From: CAZPAH01 sp964584495 | GTDB taxonomy: Bacteria; Krumholzibacteriota; Krumholzibacteriia; Krumholzibacteriales; Krumholzibacteriaceae | Assembly: GCA_964584495.1 (NCBI GenBank) | Contig: CAZPAH010000072.1 | Span: 1-15,083 of the forward strand | Length of the DNA stretch: 15,083 bases | Reading direction: 5' to 3' | Shown here: one piece after another, positions 1-5,554 of the stretch | How the letters are laid out: each line of letters opens with the position of its first letter | Numbering within the stretch: position 1 is the stretch's first letter | The notes under the pieces: model-generated | Databases searched by the model: none | Seen by the model: only the letters and a program-made list of their open reading frames with translations | What the model was told of the DNA's origin: nothing | Program-made: the position numbers and the translations under genes

Positions 1-142
1 GCACGTGAAATCATCCCTTGTCGGAGCATCGGAGCTGGTAATGATCAAGGATGGCGAACCGGTTCTCGGCGTATGGCAGGCGGTCTTCTTCTGCGAGTTC
101 GACGGTCCGAGGAAACGCCGTTGTATCGTCAGAATAGAGTAG
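1..142 (+). CDS. yjbQ: YjbQ / UPF0047 family protein, C-terminal part (5' end outside window)
   Basis: The reading frame from base 2 gives 46 residues and ends at TAG 140-142. The end carries the family's most conserved tail: a G-x-W-Q turn (VLGVWQ), then CEFDGPRKRR and a final short hydrophobic strand. Family knowledge: UPF0047 (PF01894) proteins are small, about 130-140 residues, and E. coli YjbQ has weak thiamine-phosphate synthase activity, so they are often labelled 'secondary thiamine-phosphate synthase'. The true role is not settled. Roughly two thirds of the protein lies left of the window, so the start and catalytic residues cannot be seen. The gene runs convergently into the next one with only two bases between the stops, leaving no room for a separate terminator. 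The same window holds thi4, another thiamine gene, about 7.4 kb away in a different transcription unit. Confidence 0.87.
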   Translation, partial: HVKSSLVGASELVMIKDGEPVLGVWQAVFFCEFDGPRKRRCIVRIE

Positions 143-144
143 CC

Positions 145-1341
145 TCAGTCCTCCCAGGGAAACAGGTTGAATGTGAACCCGATCGAGTACCTTTTCTCCT
201 TCTCCAACAGAGGAAGCCTCTCCCCCGTCTCGTAGACAAATTCCAGATCGGGATGAAAGGACTTCCCCTCGGGAGGTTCGAGGGCGTCCCTCAGAAGCAG
301 CCTTATCCTAAAATCGTGGAAGTAAAGCCGACTATTCTCCGGGAAAGAGGGGAAGAAGGACTCTATCGAGTAGGAGACCTGGATACCGTCTAAAAGAGTG
401 CATGTGATGCGTCCCCCCAGAAACGGCGTCCTCATTCTGAAATCGGAGCTTCCCCACACATCCTCGTCGTTCGAATAGTGCCATGCGAATCCGCCCGTCA
501 GATCGATCCCCTTGAAAACGCAGAACCGGTCGATCGCTCCATTCACCGGGTCGAAGAGGTTGTCCAGCCTCACCTCGGCCGCCGCGTTAAAAGACTGGGA
601 ATAAACGATCGTTTGCTGCGATCCATCTCCTTTTTTCGTCCGCTCATGCTCGTACTGCAGTTCGATACCGGTCCTCAGGCCCCCCAGCCACCGGAAAGAC
701 GACAGCGTCAGGCCCGCATCGCGCCTGACGGCGCTTCTTTTCCCGGGCGCCTCTCCCGTGTAGACCGTCCCGTCCTGCTTGAAAGCGGGGGACACGCTGA
801 CGACGCGGAGATCGAAGCGCGGTCTTACGGAGATCTCGGAAACGGCCTTTTCGGCTTCGAAATCGTATGAACATGAAAATTCGTCGAGACTGTAATAGTT
901 GCCGCTCCTGGCGAAAGCCTTAGCGATGTACCTGCGGAAAAAAGTGTTTTCGACGGCCGGCGGGGAATGAAACGGGTCACGGACCGGCTCGATCACTTTT
1001 CCGTCTTTTCCCGGCGGACCGTAGACGATGCGGTAAGAGGTTCTTCCCTTAAACTTTCCCGATGAGAGGACCAGAGCAGCCGAACCGTCTTTTGCACCGA
1101 GAAATTCGACCCTGGAAGGGTGAAAGGAATCCCCCCCAGCAAGATCGGTTACGGTGAAATCCTCCCTCGAAAACTCACCCATGTTCCCTCCGCCGGCGGG
1201 TACATCGAGAATAAGCACTATCCAGTAATGTCCCCTGTCATAATAAAGAATCCCTTCTCCCGGGGAGGAATGCGCCCGTGATAACGCTAAAAGGGAAATG
1301 ACGACGATTAATGCCGATACCGGCCATGCTCTACCCTTCAC
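145..1341 (-). CDS. exported beta-rich protein, probable outer-membrane barrel, unknown function
   Basis: The gene encodes 398 residues. The N-terminus is a typical signal peptide: basic residues K2 and R4, a hydrophobic core at about 8-20, and a small-residue cleavage region near 22-26 (SRAHSS). No further hydrophobic helix is present. From about residue 145 to the end the chain is rich in alternating polar/hydrophobic stretches with many aromatic residues, and it closes with a strand-like segment (YSIGFTFNLF). This suits a membrane beta-barrel, although the very last residues (WED) are not the classical terminal Phe. Residues 30-140 look like a smaller beta domain. The start is GTG at 1341, preceded by AAGGAG at a good distance; the overlapping ATG one frame away runs into TGA at once. 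I recognise no family. The outer-membrane location is inferred from sequence texture. Confidence 0.82.
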   Translation of the reverse strand: MKGRAWPVSALIVVISLLALSRAHSSPGEGILYYDRGHYWIVLILDVPAGGGNMGEFSREDFTVTDLAGGDSFHPSRVEFLGAKDGSAALVLSSGKFKGRTSYRIVYGPPGKDGKVIEPVRDPFHSPPAVENTFFRRYIAKAFARSGNYYSLDEFSCSYDFEAEKAVSEISVRPRFDLRVVSVSPAFKQDGTVYTGEAPGKRSAVRRDAGLTLSSFRWLGGLRTGIELQYEHERTKKGDGSQQTIVYSQSFNAAAEVRLDNLFDPVNGAIDRFCVFKGIDLTGGFAWHYSNDEDVWGSSDFRMRTPFLGGRITCTLLDGIQVSYSIESFFPSFPENSRLYFHDFRIRLLLRDALEPPEGKSFHPDLEFVYETGERLPLLEKEKRYSIGFTFNLFPWED

Positions 1342-1394
1342 ATTATCTCCTTTCCGCCGTTCTGCGCCGATCGGACCTCCCCACGGCGGAGTGA

Positions 1395-1410
1395 ATTTTC
1401 CTTGGAAAAT
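1395..1410. repeat. 16-base palindrome upstream of the exported-protein gene
   Basis: ATTTTCC-TT-GGAAAAT is a perfect 7+7 inverted repeat about 55 bases upstream of the GTG start at 1341. A partial copy (ATTCC...GGAAAAT) follows at about 1414-1430. The loop is too short for a stable RNA hairpin, so a protein-binding site (operator) is a reasonable guess. No clear promoter hexamers were found beside it. Confidence 0.35.
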
Positions 1411-1425
1411 AAAATTCCTTCCCGG

Positions 1426-1447
1426 AAAATCCCGGGCGCCGCCCCGG
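1426..1447 (-). terminator. weak candidate terminator after the small gene at 1462-1773
   Basis: Read on the minus strand, a 5-bp GC stem (CCGGG / CCCGG, loop of 6; plus-strand arms 1443-1447 and 1432-1436) lies just after the TGA at 1462. It is followed by GATTTT. The stem is short and the T-run only four, so this is a modest candidate. Confidence 0.35.
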
Positions 1448-1461
1448 CTGGGGAGGAAATC

Positions 1462-1773
1462 TCAACCGACATATGCTCCGGATCTCAGAAGATGCTCCCC
1501 GAACTGTGCGAAGCTCTCCCCGGCATCGTAATGCGATTCTATCTTCTTCTCGGCAAGCCCGGTCGCCTTCGACAATCCGGCGAAAATCTCCCCGAGGGTT
1601 CTTTCGTCGGGCAGGTACTTCTTGTTGAAATCGCCTATCGAGCGCGGCTCGTTCTCATCGAGATAGACCTCCCGGAACCTCTCCTCGCTGATGGAGGTTT
1701 TCGAGGAAACCTCGCGGGCGATATCCGACTGAATCCTTTTCCTCTCGTCATACCAGGTACGTACTTCATCCAT
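1462..1773 (-). CDS. small charged protein of unknown function (103 aa)
   Basis: I chose the ATG at 1773 because AGGGGGT sits 8 bases before it. The frame is also open from a GTG at 1806 (114 residues), but that start has only a weak ribosome site. The protein is soluble, rich in Glu/Lys/Arg and probably mostly helical. It has no signal peptide, no membrane segment and no cysteine. Its middle carries a D/E-rich stretch (VYLDENEPRS) and the segment FNKKYLPDERTLGEIF. No known motif is recognised. A near-consensus promoter lies about 90 bases upstream, which supports its being expressed on its own. It could conceivably be an unusual small regulator or coiled-coil protein, but nothing in the sequence proves a role. 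Codon usage and base composition look like the neighbouring genes. Confidence 0.65.
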   Translation of the reverse strand: MDEVRTWYDERKRIQSDIAREVSSKTSISEERFREVYLDENEPRSIGDFNKKYLPDERTLGEIFAGLSKATGLAEKKIESHYDAGESFAQFGEHLLRSGAYVG

Positions 1774-1862
1774 ATGCGACGACCCCCTGAGGTTGGAGCG
1801 AGTCACGGCTACCGCTTATCCGTGATGAATACTTTTTTAAATGGTAATACCCCAAGGCAGGG

Positions 1863-1891
1863 ATCATAGATAAAGGGGGGGAGAATGTCAA
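1863..1891 (-). promoter_or_regulatory. near-consensus sigma70-type promoter
   Basis: On the minus strand the -35 box is TTGACA (1886-1891, perfect). The spacer is exactly 17 bases and the -10 box is TATGAT (1863-1868, five of six). Transcription would start near 1856, giving a leader of about 80 bases before the ATG at 1773. The spacer holds a run of seven C. It lies just downstream of the poly-T end of the candidate RNA, so the two transcripts would be insulated from each other. Confidence 0.65.
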
Positions 1892-1901
1892 CCGTCCGGA
1901 C

Positions 1902-2096
1902 AAAAAAAATGCCACCCGTAATCGACCACAGCTCCAAGGAAGTGTAAAGCGATCCTAAGGGACTCTCACCGGAGCGTTGGAGGTCGAAACCTGATAAATC
2001 AGGCGGAGGTCTTTCCCCGATAAGCGGCTCATCTCCTAGGGGAAGAGATGGGGTTTTATGGTAGGAAGGAAAAGACCCCCATAATTCAGGTGGCAT
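1902..2096 (-). ncRNA. candidate structured RNA, family not recognised
   Basis: The two ends pair: AUGCCACCUG (from 2096-2087) with CGGGUGGCAU (from 1918-1909), 10 bp including one U-G wobble, and the 3' arm runs into eight U (1909-1902). Inside, a long helix joins 2067-2081 with 2004-2018 (13 core pairs, G-U wobbles included) and encloses a hairpin CAUCUC/GAGAUG (2050-2045 with 2035-2030). Next is CCUGA-UUUA-UCAGG (2003-1990). Then comes a two-part helix UCGACC/GGUCGA (1987-1982 with 1927-1922) plus GCUCC/GGAGC (1975-1971 with 1935-1931). Together these form a closed multi-branched fold. The G-U pairs and the U-run only make sense on the minus strand. The reading frame across it (1809-2096) resembles no protein. 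I checked it by memory against 6S, SRP, tmRNA, RNase P, TPP, cobalamin, glycine and lysine motifs without a match. Whether it is a free RNA or a leader is unknown. Confidence 0.6.
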
Positions 2097-2161
2097 AAAT
2101 CAGCCGTAAAATTTTTAGTTTACCTGTCTATCAGATGAACCTCCTCCGGTTGCATATCGGC

Positions 2162-2167
2162 ATTATA
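2162..2167 (-). promoter_or_regulatory. possible -10 box for the candidate RNA
   Basis: A perfect TATAAT on the minus strand lies about 65 bases upstream of the start of the paired RNA. No good -35 box stands 16-18 bases before it (AGAATT or GAATTT), so it might need an activator or be chance in AT-rich DNA. A start near 2155 would give an RNA of about 250 nt ending at the U-run. Confidence 0.3.
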
Positions 2168-2231
2168 CGTTATAGCGCTTAATAAATTCTATCTATTTCT
2201 TCACCCGAAAGGTTTTTTCTGATTGTCCCAA

Positions 2232-2275
2232 TTAGCCCGAACTTCAGGCTACTTTATATTAGCCCTTGTAGCCCT
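2232..2275. repeat. three short TAGCCC repeats with an inverted partner
   Basis: TAGCCC occurs at 2233-2238, 2260-2265 and 2269-2274 on the plus strand. AGGCTAC at 2246-2252 is inverted with respect to GTAGCC(C) at 2268-2274 and can pair over 6 bases. The element lies between the regulator gene and the candidate RNA. It could be a binding site or a weak hairpin; no T-run follows on either strand. Confidence 0.35.
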
Positions 2276-2280
2276 TAAAT

Positions 2281-2330
2281 ACAATGGGGTCAAACACCTA
2301 TTTTGAGGGGACCGGTTTCGGCGGCCGGTC
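2281..2330. repeat. possible REP-like palindromic remnant
   Basis: The stretch ACAATGGGGTCAAACACC followed by TATTTTGAGGGG resembles, from memory, the 'GGGGTCAGACACC / GGTGTCTGACCCC' repeats that accompany REP-associated tyrosine transposases in many bacteria. It abuts a 6-bp hairpin GACCGG/CCGGTC (2310-2330) that overlaps the stop codon of the response-regulator gene. No transposase gene is present in the window, so it is at most a scattered repeat copy. Confidence 0.3.
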
Positions 2331-2982
2331 AGGCATCGACGAGACCTATCTGTATCGCATATCTGACCAGTCCGGCGGTCTCATGTATGTTCAGCTTGTT
2401 CATTATGTTCGCTCTATGATTCTCGACGGTCTTAACGCTTATGAACAGCGTGTCACCGATCTTCTTGCTTGTGTATCCTTCGGCGATAAGTTGAAGTATC
2501 TCCTTCTCCCTGTTGGTCAGTCGGCTGAACTCGTCGGCCGGCTTGCCGGAGCGCTGGAGCTTCCGGAACCTCTCTACGGTGTCGTCGGGAAAATTAGGGC
2601 TGATATAAATCTGACCTTTCAGAACCGACTCGATCGCATTAACCAGATCGGCCATGGCCGTTTCCTTCACGAGGTACCCGTCGGAGCCCGCCTCAAGCGC
2701 CTTGAAGAGATAGCTTTCCTCCTTGTGTATAGTGAGCATTATGATCTTAGTGTCCGGCTTTTCCTTTCGGATTCTTCGCGCGGCCTCTATGCCGCCCAGA
2801 CGGGGAAGACCGATATCCATAACTACTATGTCGGGGTCGAGCTCGCGGACGAGCTTGACACCCTTGCGTCCGTCCTCGGCCTCTCCTACTATCTCGATCC
2901 CCTTCTCCTCCAGAAGCCTTTTCAATCCCTGCCGTACGATCGTATGGTCTTCAACCAGCAATACTTTTACCTTATTCATCAT
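2329..2982 (-). CDS. two-component response regulator, NarL/FixJ (LuxR-type HTH) family
   Basis: The protein has 217 residues, the usual length. The receiver domain (about 4-120) has the acidic pair E11/D12, phospho-acceptor D56 in VVMDIGLP, T84 (IMLT) and K106 (YLVKE), so all key residues are present. A linker of about 30 residues leads to a LuxR-type DNA-binding domain (about 153-212) with the family pattern LTNREKEILQLIAEGYTS and the recognition-helix region SVKTVENHRANIMNKL. Phosphorylation by the kinase encoded just upstream would control DNA binding. Its start ATGATG lies inside the last codons of the kinase gene (11-base overlap), with GGGGGCGG before it, so translation is probably coupled. 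Targets are unknown; the RNA and small gene just downstream are possible candidates but nothing shows this. Confidence 0.97.
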   Translation of the reverse strand: MMNKVKVLLVEDHTIVRQGLKRLLEEKGIEIVGEAEDGRKGVKLVRELDPDIVVMDIGLPRLGGIEAARRIRKEKPDTKIIMLTIHKEESYLFKALEAGSDGYLVKETAMADLVNAIESVLKGQIYISPNFPDDTVERFRKLQRSGKPADEFSRLTNREKEILQLIAEGYTSKKIGDTLFISVKTVENHRANIMNKLNIHETAGLVRYAIQIGLVDA

Positions 2983-5536
2983 CCGCCCCCTCGAGTGGAA
3001 TGGTCACGCGTATCCTGGTCCCCTTGCCGGGGATGGATTTAATCGTAAATTTGCCGTTCAGTTGGGCCACCCTCTCCCTCATCCCAACGATCCCCAGCCC
3101 CTTGTCCCGGGATTGGATGTCCTCTGATGAGAATCCCTTTCCATTATCCTCTATAATCATTATTACACTCGGGAAGCCTTTTGCAAGTTTCAAATTCACT
3201 TTATCCGCATCGGCGTGCCTCCGCGTATTTGTCAGCGCCTCCTGCGCTATACGGTAAAGCGCGAGTGCAACCTTGCCGGGAAGCTCCTCGTTGAAACCGG
3301 CGCTCTCGATCTCGACATGGAGCTTGTCATTTTCCACGAACCTCGCGATGAACCATTGGAGCGTCGGAATCAACCCGAGGTCCTCGAGCATCGAAGGGTG
3401 CAGGGAATAAGAAATCTGGCGCGTACTTTCAGTCAGATCGCCCAGCTGTTCCCTGATCTTCGAGAGCAGTTCCAGCGCTTCGTCGTCGACCGGCTGACAC
3501 TTCTCCTCCAGAAGGGCGAATTCGGCGTTCAAGGCGACGATCGACTGCCCCATCCCGTCATGGAGGTTGAGCGCAATTTGCCTCCTTTCCTTCTCGAGCA
3601 GCTTGAGAAGTCCGCCCGTGTAATTCTTCAATTCCCGGCCGTGCTCTTTCTGTTCCTCGATGAGCTCCATCCTCTCTATTTCCAAATTGATCTGTTTCCC
3701 TATGATCTCGAAGAATCTCTTCCTCGATTCATTCTTCTCGTCCTCTCCGGTGAACCCGATCAGGAAGACCGTATAAAGACCGTCCCTCGCGTATATGGGA
3801 AGAACGAGCGTCTTGCGTATCGCTTCGAACTCATAGGCCATCCCCATGTCCGCGATCCATTCGAGCATCTCCTTTTCCCGCACGATCATTACCGACTTCT
3901 TGCGGAACTCCCTTATCAGTCCCCTGTCGATGGCGACGACAACATTACTCCGCTTTCCGGGCCTGCCCTCGGCGCACTTGACCACGGGAAACATTTTTTC
4001 GTTCTCGAGATCGACGTCGCACGATGTGACATATGAAGAGGTGCGGCTATCCGAAAGGGTTCCGCAGAGACCTTCCAGTATATCCTCCCTGGAAGAGGGG
4101 GCGTCGAACAACTCGTGGATCCTGTTCAGCACGAACAGCTCCCTGCTCCTGTTCTTGATCTCCTTTTCCGCATTCTTTCTCCCCGTAATATCCTTGACCG
4201 CCCCGATGACCTCGATCGTTTCGCCGCCGGCGTCTACCGACAGGCATCGCTCGTATACCTGTACCCAGCGGATCGAGCCCTCCTTCGTGATGATCCTCAT
4301 CTCGCTCACCACTTCCCGCCTATCGAAAAGCGCTTCGATGTGTCTTTTCGCGACGGGGATATCCTCGGGAAATATCCTCTCTATCTTGAACAGCTCGTCC
4401 TTTTCCGCGGGGGTGAATCCAGTGATCTTCTCCACTCCCCCCTCGCACCAGTGGACCTCAATGGCGCCGCTGCGGTGGTTCCTCCCCGCGAAGGTGTAGT
4501 CGGAAGCCAGCTCGGTCAGCACCCGGTACTTCTCCTCGGACTCGGCGAGGGCCGCCTCGGCCCTCGTCCTCTGGGCTATTTCAAGCTTCAACTGAAGGTT
4601 TGCATCCTTGAGCTGAGATGTGCGCTCCTCGACCAGCTCCTCCAGATGCTCCCGTTGGGAGGCCAGCTCTTTCTCGGCCATGACCCTGGCCGTGATGTCC
4701 TCGGCATGAACGATGACGAAATCGGGGGGAAAGAATGCATAGGTGACATCCAGCTCCCACTCGAGCCCGCTTCTATTCCCCGTGTAATGCACCTTGCTCT
4801 TTCCGATCTTTTTCTCGCGGTAGCAGGTCTCGATATCCCGCTCTATCTCCGAGCCGCCGCTGACGACCTCCGGCAGGCTCTTTCCGATATATTCCCTTAC
4901 ATGTCCTCGAGTCATATCGGCCGCCGCGTCGTTGAAATCGGCCAGGACGAACTCCTCTCCCTTCTTCCTCCAGACGAACAGGGGAATCGGAACGGCCTTG
5001 AACTGCAGCCGAACCCTCTCCTCGCTGAGACGCAGCTCCTTCTCGGCGCTCAACCGTGAATCGATCAGTATCCGGAGCTTCTCGTTCGCCTCGGAAAGCT
5101 CCTTGGTCCTTTCCTTCACCAGCGTCTCAAGCTTGACCTTGTAGCGGTCGAGCTCCTCCATTACCATTGTCATTTCGGTGATGTTCCTGCTCACTATCAG
5201 AATAAGAGGGGGATCGAGACTATCAAGGTAATCGGCGATTATCTGTATCGTCTCCTCGCCTTTCCCGCTCCTCGAAATCTTCAGTTCCTTTATATAAACA
5301 CCGTCGCGGTAAAGGAATTCCCTGCCCTCCTCGATCACCGGACGGAGCTCTTTCCACTCTATCTCGTCGAAGTTTCTACCGATATAGTCGATATCCCGGT
5401 CGAGCTTATAGATGTCGAGGCAGGCCTTGTTGTAGTAGATCAGCCTTCTGTCGCCGTCAAGAACGGCTATCCCGTCGCTGCCGCCGTCAAAGGCGTTGAT
5501 GATCTCGGCGATCCTGTCCCGTTCCATGAACATCAT
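2972..5536 (-). CDS. soluble sensor histidine kinase, PAS-PAS-PAS-GAF-HisKA_3-HATPase (NarX/DegS-like)
   Basis: The protein has 854 residues with no signal peptide or membrane segment, so it senses inside the cytoplasm. Order: PAS 1 (about 5-120), coiled coil (122-172), PAS 2 (about 173-285), coiled coil (286-335), PAS 3 with PAC tail (about 336-455), a GAF-like domain (about 465-625), a HisKA_3 dimerisation region with H659 in NLHDGMGQ (about 645-715), and an ATPase domain (about 755-848). The ATPase domain has N-box N770 (AQEALTN), EDNGKGF at 796-802 and GLGIVGM at 813-819. This is the standard partner layout for a NarL-type regulator, which follows with an 11-base overlap. The signal is unknown: the PAS domains show no obvious haem or flavin cysteine motif. 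The start at 5536 is favoured by position (18 bases after the preceding stop), but the ribosome site is weak (GGAT), and the Met at residue 4 could also serve. Confidence 0.97.
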   Translation of the reverse strand: MMFMERDRIAEIINAFDGGSDGIAVLDGDRRLIYYNKACLDIYKLDRDIDYIGRNFDEIEWKELRPVIEEGREFLYRDGVYIKELKISRSGKGEETIQIIADYLDSLDPPLILIVSRNITEMTMVMEELDRYKVKLETLVKERTKELSEANEKLRILIDSRLSAEKELRLSEERVRLQFKAVPIPLFVWRKKGEEFVLADFNDAAADMTRGHVREYIGKSLPEVVSGGSEIERDIETCYREKKIGKSKVHYTGNRSGLEWELDVTYAFFPPDFVIVHAEDITARVMAEKELASQREHLEELVEERTSQLKDANLQLKLEIAQRTRAEAALAESEEKYRVLTELASDYTFAGRNHRSGAIEVHWCEGGVEKITGFTPAEKDELFKIERIFPEDIPVAKRHIEALFDRREVVSEMRIITKEGSIRWVQVYERCLSVDAGGETIEVIGAVKDITGRKNAEKEIKNRSRELFVLNRIHELFDAPSSREDILEGLCGTLSDSRTSSYVTSCDVDLENEKMFPVVKCAEGRPGKRSNVVVAIDRGLIREFRKKSVMIVREKEMLEWIADMGMAYEFEAIRKTLVLPIYARDGLYTVFLIGFTGEDEKNESRKRFFEIIGKQINLEIERMELIEEQKEHGRELKNYTGGLLKLLEKERRQIALNLHDGMGQSIVALNAEFALLEEKCQPVDDEALELLSKIREQLGDLTESTRQISYSLHPSMLEDLGLIPTLQWFIARFVENDKLHVEIESAGFNEELPGKVALALYRIAQEALTNTRRHADADKVNLKLAKGFPSVIMIIEDNGKGFSSEDIQSRDKGLGIVGMRERVAQLNGKFTIKSIPGKGTRIRVTIPLEGADDE

Positions 5537-5554
5537 GTCAATCTATCCAGCCTT

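Larger units (their letters stand above)
2097..2328. other. AT-rich spacer between the candidate RNA and the response-regulator gene
   Basis: I see no convincing protein gene here. On the minus strand it holds a perfect TATAAT, a short hairpin GUAAA/UUUAC (2106-2123), a GGAGGAGG run (2140-2147) without a sensible start codon after it, three TAGCCC units at 2233-2274, and a REP-like piece next to the regulator gene. It is clearly richer in A+T than the coding DNA, which fits a regulatory or leader region. Confidence 0.5.

Noticed and set aside
1809..2096. 95-residue open frame on the minus strand
   Set aside because: It covers exactly the paired RNA. Its ATG is the first base triplet of the closing stem, its composition is odd (many Pro/Leu/Ser, no domain), and no ribosome site precedes it. 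It looks like an accidental frame over a structured RNA.
1902..2096. 6S RNA, SRP RNA, tmRNA or RNase P identity for the structured RNA
   Set aside because: The multi-branched layout does not fit the 6S rod. The SRP loop, the tmRNA tRNA-like ends and the RNase P conserved blocks are missing. A GGGGAAAGACC piece only superficially resembles the RNase P core.
2284..3042. 252-residue open frame on the plus strand
   Set aside because: It lies antisense to the response-regulator gene, whose every motif is intact. It is a shadow of the high-GC codon pattern.
3215..5059. Long plus-strand frames of 200-314 residues opposite the kinase
   Set aside because: They are antisense to a fully conserved histidine kinase and rich in Leu/Pro/Arg typical of shadow frames; no motif seen.
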